DNA of 64,000 nucleotides from JAHRVQ01 sp963976815 (GTDB lineage: Bacteria; Pseudomonadota; Gammaproteobacteria; Pseudomonadales; Azotimanducaceae), in NCBI GenBank assembly GCA_963976815.1, contig CAXBLU010000015.1:20265-84264 (forward strand), given 5' to 3'. Under the pieces are notes generated by a model that made no database searches, was not told where the DNA came from, and was given only the letters and a program-made list of their open reading frames with translations. Within the stretch, counting starts at the first letter, position 1; every line of letters begins with the position of its first letter. The position numbers and the translations under genes are program-made. This document shows, in pieces, positions 17,491-25,642 of the stretch.

Positions 17491-17916
17491 ATGGCAAATA
17501 TTCAATTCTTACCAGGTAGTAGTATGGCCACCGGTGTTTGGGAACCCGCAAAACCCGTTTCTGTCAGTCGTGAAAAACTGTCTCAATATCTTGAGGTGCT
17601 AGAGAACATCAACCTTGATGCCCTTGAAGCAGAGTTGCCAGAAACCCTGCAGAAGTCTGATTCCAGCTTAATGAAGCTGACGGCTGACCAATGGCAAGCC
17701 GCGGAAAGTCTTGACGACACTGGGCTTGAGCAATTAATTCGATTTTTCACCAAAGCCGAGATGCAACTGCCTAACTGGTCCGGCGGACAAACTTCTCCGG
17801 TCATTTACCTGGTCAGAGTCTTAAAACGCCGGGGCACATTTAGTTCTGAACTAAAACAGTGGATTAAGGCTAATACCGATAACCGCTACCTGCCCAATGG
17901 GGCGGTCTTACTGTAG
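17491..17916 (+). CDS. Conserved hypothetical protein upstream of hisB
   Basis: A 141-residue acidic, soluble protein with no signal peptide or membrane span. I do not recognise a domain. The N-terminal 20 residues look disordered (PGSSMATGVWEPAKPVSVSR), followed by a mostly helical body and a positively charged C-terminal section (LVRVLKRRGTFSSELKQWI) ending NRYLPNGAVLL. The ATG at 17491 lacks a clear ribosome binding site; ATG 17524 is an alternative. It is 68 bp upstream of hisB on the same strand, but hisB has its own TATAAT in that gap. Confidence 0.65.
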   Translation: MANIQFLPGSSMATGVWEPAKPVSVSREKLSQYLEVLENINLDALEAELPETLQKSDSSLMKLTADQWQAAESLDDTGLEQLIRFFTKAEMQLPNWSGGQTSPVIYLVRVLKRRGTFSSELKQWIKANTDNRYLPNGAVLL

Positions 17917-17946
17917 ATCATTTTTAGGTATCTAATTGTTTTTGGG

Positions 17947-17952
17947 TATAAT
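17947..17952 (+). promoter_or_regulatory. TATAAT -10 element of hisB
   Basis: A perfect TATAAT is followed by GCGGCGCTTCTAATGA, giving a GC-rich discriminator and a leader of about 25 bases before the hisB ATG at 17985. The -35 region is weak. The same arrangement, with almost the same bases, precedes typA (48945). Confidence 0.65.
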
Positions 17953-17984
17953 GCGGCGCTTCTAATGACCGGGATTGTTCCCTC

Positions 17985-18587
17985 ATGACTGCGACTGCAG
18001 ACAGAATTGCCAGTATTCAGCGAGATACTCTGGAAACCAAGATAGGCGTTGAGCTGAATTTGGATGGTGAAGGCCAGGGCCAGTTTGATACAGGTTTGCC
18101 ATTTCTTGAGCATATGATGGATCAAATTGCCCGCCACGGCATGATTGATCTCAATGTTAAGGCCGACGGCGACCTGCATATTGATGCCCACCACACGGTG
18201 GAGGATATTGGCATTACCCTCGGTCAGGCGATGGCCAGGGCAGTGGGTGATAAAACTGGATTGACTCGATATGGGCACGCCTACGTACCCCTCGATGAGG
18301 CCCTATCCAGAGTTGTGATTGATTTTTCGGGTCGGCCGGGCCTTGAATACCATGTGAATTTTACTCGATCCCATGTGGGTGAGTTTGACGTCGACCTATT
18401 CCATGAATTCTTCCAGGGTTTTACCAATCACGCCAACGTCACATTACATATTGATAATCTGCGGGGTGAGAATGCTCACCATCAGATCGAAACTATTTTT
18501 AAAGCATTTGGCCGGGCATTACGTATGGCAATTACGCCGGACCCCCGCATGGCCAACAAAATGCCTTCGACGAAAGGAACGCTGTAG
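17985..18587 (+). CDS. hisB: Imidazoleglycerol-phosphate dehydratase
   Basis: Catalyses dehydration of imidazoleglycerol phosphate to imidazoleacetol phosphate, step six of histidine synthesis. At 200 residues it is the monofunctional dehydratase, without the phosphatase domain fused in enterobacteria. Metal-binding motifs are present: FLEHMMDQIARHG, IDAHHTVEDIGITLGQA and the second HHQIETIFKAFGRAL. Its TAG stop overlaps the GTG start of hisA by one base, so the two are translationally coupled. hisH, which usually follows hisB in related bacteria, is absent. Confidence 0.97.
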   Translation: MTATADRIASIQRDTLETKIGVELNLDGEGQGQFDTGLPFLEHMMDQIARHGMIDLNVKADGDLHIDAHHTVEDIGITLGQAMARAVGDKTGLTRYGHAYVPLDEALSRVVIDFSGRPGLEYHVNFTRSHVGEFDVDLFHEFFQGFTNHANVTLHIDNLRGENAHHQIETIFKAFGRALRMAITPDPRMANKMPSTKGTL

Positions 18588-19327
18588 TGCAAATTATTCC
18601 AGCCATCGACTTTAAGGATGGCAAGGTTGTTAACCTGAAGCAGGGTCAACTAGACAAGTCTACAACCTATTCGGACGATCCCGTCGGCATGGCAGATCGG
18701 TGGGTTTCAGAAGGTGCTGAACGACTCCATCTGGTTGATCTTGATGGTGCCTTTGAAGGCAAGCCGGTAAATCATGAGGCGATCGGACGCATTGCCAAAA
18801 ACCACCCGGATCTAACTATTCAGTTAGGGGGTGGTATCCGTTCCGCGGAGATTATCGAGGGTTATCTCGAGGCCGGTGTGAACTACGTCATTATCGGAAC
18901 CAAAGCAGTTGAAGAGCCAGAGTTTGTCGGCGAGATGTGTAAGCGCTTCCCTGGTCATATTGTTGTGGGTCTTGATGGCTTACATGGCATGGTTGCAAAA
19001 AATGGCTGGAAAGAAGTCACTGATATTAGTGTTAAGAGCCTTGCGCTGTTATTTCAGTCCGACGGAATTGAGTCAATTGTTTATACGGATATCGGTAAGG
19101 ACGGGATGATGGGCGGCGTCAACCTTCATGCAACCAAAGCACTGGCGGAAAGTATTTCAGTACCCGTGATTGCATCCGGTGGTGTCACAGACATGGCTGA
19201 CATTAAAGCGCTGTTAGAGGCCAGCAGAAGTATCCTGGGTGGTATCTCTGGCGTGATTACCGGAAGGGCTATTTACGAAGGTACTCTTGATCTTGCGGAG
19301 GCCATAGCCTACGTAAAGAATAATTAG
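18587..19327 (+). CDS. hisA: ProFAR isomerase (HisA)
   Basis: A 246-residue TIM barrel that isomerises ProFAR to PRFAR in histidine synthesis. IIPAIDFKDGKVVNLKQGQL carries the first phosphate/catalytic Asp. HLVDLDGAFEGKPVN, QLGGGIRSAEIIE, VGLDGLHGMVAKNGW, YTDIGKDGMMGG (second catalytic Asp) and IASGGVTD are all HisA-type rather than HisF-type. Start is GTG overlapping the hisB stop. The gene ends the operon: hisF does not follow, and the next gene is convergent with a 4-bp overlap. Confidence 0.97.
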   Translation: MQIIPAIDFKDGKVVNLKQGQLDKSTTYSDDPVGMADRWVSEGAERLHLVDLDGAFEGKPVNHEAIGRIAKNHPDLTIQLGGGIRSAEIIEGYLEAGVNYVIIGTKAVEEPEFVGEMCKRFPGHIVVGLDGLHGMVAKNGWKEVTDISVKSLALLFQSDGIESIVYTDIGKDGMMGGVNLHATKALAESISVPVIASGGVTDMADIKALLEASRSILGGISGVITGRAIYEGTLDLAEAIAYVKNN

Positions 19328-20118
19328 TCCGCAGCAGCCGCCACAAGTGCCGCTTGATGCTTAACTTGCTGTAGAGCGATGAGTGTTGAGGTCGGTACAA
19401 TTTCTATACCCATTGCTTTTAATCGCGGCAACGCAGTCTCCAGATAACGTAGCGTTTCTGGATATGGATGACCGATTGCGATTGCTGTGCCGTCTCGCTT
19501 GGCGATATCAATCATATGTTGGAATGCTGCATCAATTGCACTGGCGCTTCGATCATTGTCGAGGAATATGTCTCGGCTGGAGGCGATAACATGATGCTGT
19601 TCCGCAACCTTTAGAGCGACGGATTTTGCCGTGGTGCGAGAATCAATAAAGAAAAAGCCTCGTTCTTTCATGTCACCCATTAGCCAGCCCATCTGTTGTG
19701 TCTGCTGGGTCAGGTAGCTACCGGTGTGGTTGTTGATGCCGCTGGCAAAGGGCACACCTGCAATGGCGGCATCCAGGGCTGTCATAAAATCAACTCTGGG
19801 CAGGTTAGCGGTAAGTCCACCGGGACCAATTGGCGTGTTTGCCAGATTGGCCATGGGTAAGTGAACCATGACTTCCTTGTTTGCCCTGTGGGCGGCAGTC
19901 GCAATGGACTTTGCATAGGAGGTGTGGGGTAACACGGCAAATGTAATCGGCTCGGCCAGATTAATAAATGCCTCACCCCGCTTTAAGTTGTGACCAAGGT
20001 CATCAATGATGATGGCAACGTGTACATCGGACCCGTAACTGTTGCCACACAATATAAATCCTGTCAGCAGTGCGATGACCCACTGCTTGAGAGGTTGCTT
20101 GTGAAGTCCTGACGCCAT
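19324..20118 (-). CDS. Divergent polysaccharide deacetylase (YibQ family)
   Basis: A secreted or periplasmic protein of about 264 residues. A signal peptide (WVIALLTGFILCGNSYG) precedes the deacetylase-like domain. Motifs include VAIIIDDLGHN, FAVLPHTSYA, EVMVHLPMAN, GINNHTGSYLT, FFFIDSRTTAKS and IAIGHPYPETLRYLE, all typical of the divergent polysaccharide deacetylase family. Activity in this family is not well established. ATG at 20118, 5 nt after the ctpA stop and preceded by AAAGG, is preferred to GTG 20148. It is the last gene of the gpmI-envC-ctpA unit, suggesting an envelope role. Confidence 0.85.
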   Translation of the reverse strand: MASGLHKQPLKQWVIALLTGFILCGNSYGSDVHVAIIIDDLGHNLKRGEAFINLAEPITFAVLPHTSYAKSIATAAHRANKEVMVHLPMANLANTPIGPGGLTANLPRVDFMTALDAAIAGVPFASGINNHTGSYLTQQTQQMGWLMGDMKERGFFFIDSRTTAKSVALKVAEQHHVIASSRDIFLDNDRSASAIDAAFQHMIDIAKRDGTAIAIGHPYPETLRYLETALPRLKAMGIEIVPTSTLIALQQVKHQAALVAAAAD

Positions 20119-20122
20119 CCAT

Positions 20123-21472
20123 TTAGCCTTTAGGCGGTAACTTACCACTTAGAATTCTTAAGCCTTTGAGCAGGGTCAGAGCCTCGTTGAGTTGGTAGTC
20201 TGTGCTGGCCAGTTCGACCTTTTCATCTTTGGTCTCCTCTTCCTGTTGATCAGTTTCAGTTTTAGCCTTGTCAGAATTTGTATCTTTGTTGCCATTTTCA
20301 AGGTGTTTGGCGAGATCTCGTTCTTTGATCCGGAAAGGATTGCTCTTAATTTTTGTGACGGTACTGCGATCTACCCAGATATCTGGAACAATCCCTTCAG
20401 CTTGAATGGATCGACCGTTTGGCGTGAAGTACAGCGCTGTTGTGAGCTTGATTGCTTTTTCGTTGTTAAGGGGTAAAACCGTTTGGACGGATCCTTTGCC
20501 AAAGCTACTGACACCCATGACAACAGCTCGCCTATGGTCCTGAAGTGCACCGGCGACAATTTCGGAGGCGGAAGCGCTGCCTTCATTGATCAATACAACC
20601 ATTGGAATTCCGTCGGTAGCATCGGGGGTTGTCGCGCTAAATCTCAAATCAGCATTCGGCAGTCGACCCGTGGTGTAGACGATGAGGCCTTCACTGATAA
20701 ATACATCAGATACTTCCACGGCCGCCTGTAAAACACCTCCGGGGTTATTCCGCAGATCCAGGATCAGGCCGGCAAGTTTGCCATTTGCCTGCAGGTCATC
20801 CACGGCTTTCTCTACTTCTGAGCCCGTGCCGCTCTGAAACTGGGCGATTCTCAGGTAACCAAAATCGTTTTCAAGAAGTTCGGAGCGGACACTGGCGACC
20901 TGGATTACTTCTCTTACCAATGTAATTTCTAGCGGGGTGGGATCTCCTTCTCGAACAATCGTCATTGTCAGTTCACTACCTGGAGCACCGCGCATGCCTT
21001 CAATTGCGTCGGTCAGTGACATGCCTTTGATTGGTGTGTTGTTGAGTTCAAGAATGAGGTCGCCAGCCTCAACACCCTCCCTTGCGGCGGGTGTTCCGTC
21101 CATGGGTGATATGACTCGCAAAAAGCCGCCGTCCATTGCCACTTCTAGTCCAACGCCACCATAGTTACCTGTGGTGTCTTCCTGTAGGTCTGAAAAGGTG
21201 TCAACGTCGAGGTACGCGGAATGGGGGTCCAGTTGAGACAACATGCCTTTGATGGCGTTTTCGAGCAGCGTGCGATCGTCGATTTCCTCAACGTAGGCAT
21301 CACTAATCCGATCAAATACTTCAGCGAACACTCGCAGCTCGTTCAGAGGCAGTCTAGGCGGCAGCGGTTTTTCTTCGCTCTCGGTTGTTTCCGAAGCGAA
21401 GCCTGATGTTGCCATTACTAAGCCAAGAATAAGCCCGGCAAACCGGACAGTTCTGTTGTTACTGGTGTTCAT
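20123..21472 (-). CDS. ctpA: C-terminal processing peptidase, S41 family
   Basis: A periplasmic serine protease of about 449 residues. Signal peptide (FAGLILGLVMATSGFASE), then a helical N-terminal region, a PDZ domain beginning near GGVGLEVAMDGGFLRVISPM, and the peptidase core. The catalytic Ser is in GSASASEIVAGALQDHRRA and the Lys in SSFGKGSVQTVLP, forming the Ser-Lys dyad. The tail is acidic and Lys/Glu-rich. Such enzymes trim murein hydrolases or other envelope proteins. ATG 21472 is chosen because the longer frame upstream encodes no sensible leader and overlaps the end of envC. The position after envC is conserved. Confidence 0.93.
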   Translation of the reverse strand: MNTSNNRTVRFAGLILGLVMATSGFASETTESEEKPLPPRLPLNELRVFAEVFDRISDAYVEEIDDRTLLENAIKGMLSQLDPHSAYLDVDTFSDLQEDTTGNYGGVGLEVAMDGGFLRVISPMDGTPAAREGVEAGDLILELNNTPIKGMSLTDAIEGMRGAPGSELTMTIVREGDPTPLEITLVREVIQVASVRSELLENDFGYLRIAQFQSGTGSEVEKAVDDLQANGKLAGLILDLRNNPGGVLQAAVEVSDVFISEGLIVYTTGRLPNADLRFSATTPDATDGIPMVVLINEGSASASEIVAGALQDHRRAVVMGVSSFGKGSVQTVLPLNNEKAIKLTTALYFTPNGRSIQAEGIVPDIWVDRSTVTKIKSNPFRIKERDLAKHLENGNKDTNSDKAKTETDQQEEETKDEKVELASTDYQLNEALTLLKGLRILSGKLPPKG

Positions 21473-21494
21473 AGAATACCTCGATCTTGTTGGG

Positions 21495-22670
21495 TCACGC
21501 TGCCCTGGAATTGGGTCGAGCCTGACACCAGAGTTGCGGGTCAAAGGGTTTCCCCGCAGAACGTATTTCAAAATATAAACCAAAACCGGACTGGCCGCCG
21601 GTATTGCCAACACTTGCAATGGTTTCCCCGGCGGCAACCCAGTCGCCGGTCTCCCGGTAGAGTACCTGATTATGGCCGTACAGAGACATATATCCATCGC
21701 CGTGGCTGACAATCATCAGCATGCCAAAACCTCGAAGCCATTCAGAAAAAACAACCCGTCCATAGTGCACAGCGTGTACAGGGTCACCTTCATTGGCGGA
21801 AATTAGCAGTCCATTCCAGCGTAGCTTGCCATCTAACTTTTGTGAGCCAAACTTTTGGCTCACGGGTCCTGCAACGGGCAATAACAGGTTACCCCGCATT
21901 TCTGCAAAGGGCCGTGTGTCGGTTTGCGGCGCCAGGTTAGCAATCCCGGCGGTGATTCGCTGCAACAGTTCGTCGAGTTGCTGTCGATCCGCCAAACGGC
22001 GCTCAAGGGCGCTGCCGGTGGTTCTAATTTCCTGATTCAGCATCGCCAGCACCTGCTGCTTTTCTTGCCTCGCTTTTAATAGATCGCTTTGTTCAAGTCT
22101 AAGCTGTGCCCTTTGGTCCACTAATGACTGGTTTTGTTCCGTAATTAATTGGCCGAGGTTGGTAAGTTGAGTAATGGTGTCTTCGTAGGCGGAGATTTCT
22201 TCCTGTCTTGCATCGGTGATGTAGGAGAAATAGGTCATCATCCGTTCTAGCTTCTGGGGGTCCTGCTGGTTCAATAGCACCTTCAGGTAGGGTTGTTGAC
22301 CCAGTTCATAGGCCGCCCTGATCTGCAGGGCAATTTGATCCTGCTGGGCAATTTTTTGCTGTTCGAGCTCCCGCTGCTGGTCTGAAAGTGAGGAAAGCTT
22401 GTCGCCACCCTTTTTTAGGTCCGTCTGGATAGATTCGATGCGTTTTAAAATTTGATTAATGTCTGTTTCATTGGCTTTGAGGGATGATTCCAGGTCTGAC
22501 CGCTCACCCTGGGTTTTTTCCAACATGTCTTTGAACTTCTGGATTTCTGCCTCAAGGCTTTCCAGTTCTTTGAGTAGCTCCTGCGGACTTCGTTTTTCTT
22601 CTCCATAAAGTTGCCCGGTTGGCAGCAGACCGGAGGTCAGGAGGAATAAAACAATAAGTGCATTCTTCAT
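21495..22670 (-). CDS. envC: Murein hydrolase activator EnvC
   Basis: A 391-residue periplasmic protein: signal peptide, long coiled coil (about residues 25-250, rich in Gln, Leu and Glu), then a degenerate LytM/M23 domain. In active M23 peptidases the zinc ligands lie in HxxxD and HLHFE; here those positions read WNGLLIS and GLYFEIR, so it should not cleave peptidoglycan itself. That is characteristic of EnvC, which activates AmiA/AmiB amidases at the septum. Its ATG overlaps the gpmI stop (ATGA), as in related species. Confidence 0.93.
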   Translation of the reverse strand: MKNALIVLFLLTSGLLPTGQLYGEEKRSPQELLKELESLEAEIQKFKDMLEKTQGERSDLESSLKANETDINQILKRIESIQTDLKKGGDKLSSLSDQQRELEQQKIAQQDQIALQIRAAYELGQQPYLKVLLNQQDPQKLERMMTYFSYITDARQEEISAYEDTITQLTNLGQLITEQNQSLVDQRAQLRLEQSDLLKARQEKQQVLAMLNQEIRTTGSALERRLADRQQLDELLQRITAGIANLAPQTDTRPFAEMRGNLLLPVAGPVSQKFGSQKLDGKLRWNGLLISANEGDPVHAVHYGRVVFSEWLRGFGMLMIVSHGDGYMSLYGHNQVLYRETGDWVAAGETIASVGNTGGQSGFGLYFEIRSAGKPFDPQLWCQARPNSRAA

Positions 22671-24235
22671 AGGCTAGGAGCTGGTTGGCAAAGGGATTTT
22701 CCGGTCATTTCGGTTGGTTGGGCAATGGACATCAGATCTAGCAGCGTGGGTGCAACGTCGCTAAGTGTACCGTGTTTGAGGCTACCATCTGGGCCGGACA
22801 GGCTTAGCGCCCTGGTACCGATATAAACCAGAGGCACCAGTTCACTGGTGTGTGCGGTATGGGCCTGGCCAGTTTGGTGATCACTCATTTGTTCGACATT
22901 ACCATGGTCGGCGGTGATCAGGCAGTGACCGCCCGTCAGGTTAATGGATGTCTCAATCCGTTTAAGGCACTGATCGAGGCACTCGACGGCTTCAATGGCA
23001 GCTTTTAGGTCACCCGTGTGACCGACCATGTCACCGTTGGCATAGTTACAAATGATTAAATCGTAGGTGCCACCCTCAATGGCCGCACAAAGTTTATCGG
23101 TCAGTTCCGGGGCGCTCATTTCAGGCTGGAGGTCATAGGTAGCAACATCCGGTGACTGGACCATAACCCGGTTTTCACCGACAAAGGGTGTTTCCTGGCC
23201 GCCAGAAAAGAAGAAGGTCACATGGGCGTATTTTTCTGTTTCGGCGATACGAAGCTGGGTCATGTGTTGGCTGGAAACATACTCACCGAGGCTGTTCTTT
23301 AAGTCCGCCGGTTCAAAGGCGACGCTTGCGTCAATATCTGCAGCATATTGTGTGAGTGTTACATAGGCAGAAAGCTTTGGACGTGTCTGCCGTTTGAAGC
23401 CTGTGAAGTCATCATCGGTAAACGTGCGACTGAGTTCTCTGGCACGATCGGCGCGAAAGTTCATGAACAAAATGCCATCACCATCTTCTACCGATACAAC
23501 CTCTCCATCCCGCAGAATTGCAGATGCCTGGACGAACTCATCGGATTCGTCACGACTGTAGGCTGCTTCAAGAGCGGCCATGGGGTCTGGGTATTGATAG
23601 TCTGATTTGCCCGCCGCGATTAGATTGTAGGCCGATTCGACTCGATCCCAGCGATTGTCGCGGTCCATCGCAAAGTAGCGGCCAATAACAGACGCGATAC
23701 TACCTTTGCCGGATGCCTGGAGGTGTTGATGCAAATTGGTAATAGAATCCATCGCAGATCGTGGTGGGACATCCCGACCATCTAAAAAGGCGTGGACAAA
23801 AACGCGCTCAACCCCTGCCTTTATGGCGAGATCCGCGGCAGCCCGGAGGTGATCCTCATGGCTATGGACCCCGCCCGGAGACAGCAATCCAAAGATATGC
23901 AGTGCTTTGCCCGATGCTTCAAGGTCAGAAACCAGGCCCGCAAGAACGGGGTTTTCATCAAAGCTACCGTCAGCAACGGCCTTGGTGATACGGGTAAAAT
24001 CTTGATCCACCACTCGTCCTGCACCCAGATTCATGTGGCCTACCTCTGAGTTACCCATCTGGCCGGGAGGCAAGCCGACGTCCAGGCCCGAGCCTGAGAT
24101 CAGGCAATGGGGCTTGTTTTGCCAGAGATTATCCCAATTTGGGGTGTTTGCGAGGGCGATAGCATTGGCATCAGTGTCTTCACGATACCCCCAACCATCC
24201 AGAACGATGAGGACATGGGGTGTTTTGGCAGGCAT
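22667..24235 (-). CDS. gpmI: 2,3-bisphosphoglycerate-independent phosphoglycerate mutase
   Basis: A 522-residue Mn-dependent glycolytic enzyme that interconverts 3- and 2-phosphoglycerate. VLIVLDGWGYREDTDANAIA contains the first metal Asp, PGQMGNSEVGHMNLGAGR the nucleophilic Ser, HAFLDGRDVPPRSA substrate contacts, and ITADHGNVEQM plus HTAHTSELVPL the C-terminal metal ligands. Length is normal. It heads the gpmI-envC-ctpA-yibQ unit and is divergent from the rhodanese gene, 116 bp away. Confidence 0.97.
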   Translation of the reverse strand: MPAKTPHVLIVLDGWGYREDTDANAIALANTPNWDNLWQNKPHCLISGSGLDVGLPPGQMGNSEVGHMNLGAGRVVDQDFTRITKAVADGSFDENPVLAGLVSDLEASGKALHIFGLLSPGGVHSHEDHLRAAADLAIKAGVERVFVHAFLDGRDVPPRSAMDSITNLHQHLQASGKGSIASVIGRYFAMDRDNRWDRVESAYNLIAAGKSDYQYPDPMAALEAAYSRDESDEFVQASAILRDGEVVSVEDGDGILFMNFRADRARELSRTFTDDDFTGFKRQTRPKLSAYVTLTQYAADIDASVAFEPADLKNSLGEYVSSQHMTQLRIAETEKYAHVTFFFSGGQETPFVGENRVMVQSPDVATYDLQPEMSAPELTDKLCAAIEGGTYDLIICNYANGDMVGHTGDLKAAIEAVECLDQCLKRIETSINLTGGHCLITADHGNVEQMSDHQTGQAHTAHTSELVPLVYIGTRALSLSGPDGSLKHGTLSDVAPTLLDLMSIAQPTEMTGKSLCQPAPSL

Positions 24236-24306
24236 AAGGCACTCTTTTGAAACTGAGCTGCCAATTTTACAGACATAGAGAATAGGCTGGCGAGAACAAT
24301 TTTGTG

Positions 24307-24312
24307 TATACT
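24307..24312 (+). promoter_or_regulatory. Putative -10 element of the rhodanese-grxC-secB unit
   Basis: TATACT followed by a GC-rich discriminator (CCGCCCC) lies 40 bases before the rhodanese ATG. No convincing -35 hexamer is seen at 16-18 bp, so support is limited. Confidence 0.4.
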
Positions 24313-24351
24313 CCGCCCCTTCAAATTTCCCGATGCTGATCGCGATTATCC

Positions 24352-24765
24352 ATGATCGAACAAATATTCGAATTCGTTACTAACCACCCCTTCCTTGTCG
24401 CAACTTTCGTGTTCTTGCTGGTGGCTTTTGTCATCAACGAGGGTAAGCAAGGCGGCGCGTCGGTAAGTACCTCAAACCTTGTGAACATGGTGAATCGTGA
24501 AGGTGCACTGATCGTTGATATCCGGGATAAGAAGGAATATGGGCTTGGGCATATTTCCGGTGCCATCCATATGCCCTTTAGCAGCATTGATGACAGAGCC
24601 AAAGAGCTAGACGCCGATAAGCCGGTAGTGCTGGTATGCAAGATGGGCCAGCATTCGAGTGCCGCCGGGAAGAAGCTTAAAGCTCTGGGTTTTGAGAATG
24701 TCAGAAGACTTTCCGGCGGCATGGCTGAATGGAATGCATCTGGTTTACCGGTTATTAAGAGTTAA
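24352..24765 (+). CDS. Membrane-anchored rhodanese-like protein (YibN type)
   Basis: A 137-residue protein with one N-terminal membrane helix (FLVATFVFLLVAFVI) and a cytoplasmic rhodanese domain: LIVDIRDKKEYGLGHISGA, then the active-site loop VLVCKMGQHSSAAGKKLK with the persulfide-carrying Cys, and LSGGMAEWNASGLPV at the end. It should transfer sulfane sulfur. The order rhodanese-grxC-secB is conserved in gammaproteobacteria. It is separated from grxC by two bases, so coupling is likely. Confidence 0.9.
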   Translation: MIEQIFEFVTNHPFLVATFVFLLVAFVINEGKQGGASVSTSNLVNMVNREGALIVDIRDKKEYGLGHISGAIHMPFSSIDDRAKELDADKPVVLVCKMGQHSSAAGKKLKALGFENVRRLSGGMAEWNASGLPVIKS

Positions 24766-24767
24766 TC

Positions 24768-25031
24768 ATGAGTCAATCACCTGCAATACGCATGTACACG
24801 ACCCGATTCTGCCCGTTCTGCGTCCGGGCGAAGTCTCTGCTGGAACACAAAGCAGTTGAGTTTGAAGAGATCTCCGTCGACGGTGATCCGGAAAAGCGTC
24901 GCGAGATGATGGAAAAAACGGGTCGACATACGGTACCTCAAATCTGGATCGGAGAGACCCATGTTGGCGGCTGCGATGAGCTTTTTATGCTGGAGCGAAG
25001 CGGCAAGCTGGATGAATTGTTACAGCCCTGA
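24768..25031 (+). CDS. grxC: Glutaredoxin 3
   Basis: An 87-residue dithiol glutaredoxin. The active site CPFCVRAKSLLEHKAVEFEE is a CPFC variant of the usual CPYC (about residues 15-18). GRHTVPQIWIGETHVGGCDE holds the cis-Pro and the glutathione-binding GG-D motif. It reduces disulfides with glutathione and could serve the Prx5-type peroxiredoxin at 9240. Its stop is the TGA inside the first copy of a 12-bp repeat. Confidence 0.95.
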   Translation: MSQSPAIRMYTTRFCPFCVRAKSLLEHKAVEFEEISVDGDPEKRREMMEKTGRHTVPQIWIGETHVGGCDELFMLERSGKLDELLQP

Positions 25032-25087
25032 GCGAGCAGCCTTGAGCGGAAAATAAACAGCCTTGAGCGTATAAACAGCCCTGAGCG
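25023..25087 (+). repeat. Interspersed tandem repeat, 4 x 12 bp, starting on the grxC stop codon
   Basis: CAGCCYTGAGCG occurs at 25023-25034, 25037-25048, 25058-25069 and 25076-25087. Copies 1 and 4 (CCCT) are identical, as are copies 2 and 3 (CCTT). Spacers are AG, GAAAATAAA and TATAAA. The TGA stop of grxC (25029-25031) is within copy 1. The array fills the gap between grxC and secB, leaving about 50 bp before the secB start. Confidence 0.9.
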
Positions 25088-25136
25088 ATCCGAGTTATGC
25101 AACGGAAGCGCCGACTAGAAATAAGGAACCAAAAGC

Positions 25137-25604
25137 ATGAGTGAACAAGAATCTAATTCGGCAGAACCCGCCGGCGCTCAATTTGCGCTACAAAGAATCT
25201 TCGTAAAAGATGCGTCATTTGAATCTCCCAGGGCGCCGGAAATATTTCGCACGCAATGGAAACCTAAGGTCAATCTGGAGTTGAACTCCACCCATGGCAT
25301 GATTGCAGAGGACCTTTATGAGGTCGTATTGCAACTGACCATTACGGCCCGTAGCGATGACGATGAGGTTGTGTACCTGACGGAAGTCCAGCAGGCAGGC
25401 ATATTCTTAATCAAAGGGCTTGAGCCTGAAGCGATGGCTCAGACTCTGGGCGCGTTTTGTCCTAGTGTGCTGTTCCCCTACGCGCGGGAAGCGGTTGACG
25501 GATTAGTGATCAAAGGCAGCTTTCCTCCTCTGATGCTAGCCCCCGTCAATTTTGATGCAATCTATGAACAAAGTCGCAGAAAGCAGCAAGAAGCAACCCA
25601 CTAG
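25137..25604 (+). CDS. secB: Protein-export chaperone SecB
   Basis: A 155-residue cytoplasmic tetrameric chaperone that holds preproteins unfolded and hands them to SecA. Typical segments are FALQRIFVKDASFESPRAP, VNLELNSTHGMIAEDLYEVV, AGIFLIKGLEPEAMAQTLG, FCPSVLFPYAREAVDGLVIK and GSFPPLMLAPVNFDAIYEQ. The ATG follows AAGGAA. It is the last gene of the rhodanese-grxC-secB unit and converges on trmL with a hairpin between them. gpsA, which often follows, is absent. Confidence 0.97.
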   Translation: MSEQESNSAEPAGAQFALQRIFVKDASFESPRAPEIFRTQWKPKVNLELNSTHGMIAEDLYEVVLQLTITARSDDDEVVYLTEVQQAGIFLIKGLEPEAMAQTLGAFCPSVLFPYAREAVDGLVIKGSFPPLMLAPVNFDAIYEQSRRKQQEATH

Positions 25605-25614
25605 CTAAAAGCGG

Positions 25615-25636
25615 AGCTTTTATCTTGATAAAAGCT
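25615..25636. terminator. Bidirectional hairpin between secB and trmL
   Basis: AGCTTTTAT (25615-25623) pairs perfectly with ATAAAAGCT (25628-25636) around a CTTG loop. It is AT-rich and has no long T run, but its place exactly between convergent stops suggests it ends transcription from both sides. Confidence 0.5.
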
Positions 25637-25642
25637 GATCTC

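Noticed and set aside
18587..19327. HisF rather than HisA for the second histidine gene
   Set aside because: The N-terminal IIPAIDFKDGKVVNLKQGQ and the DGMMGG loop are HisA-type.
21473..21712. 80-residue N-terminal extension of CtpA
   Set aside because: The added segment overlaps envC, has no signal sequence and precedes an ATG with a normal signal peptide.
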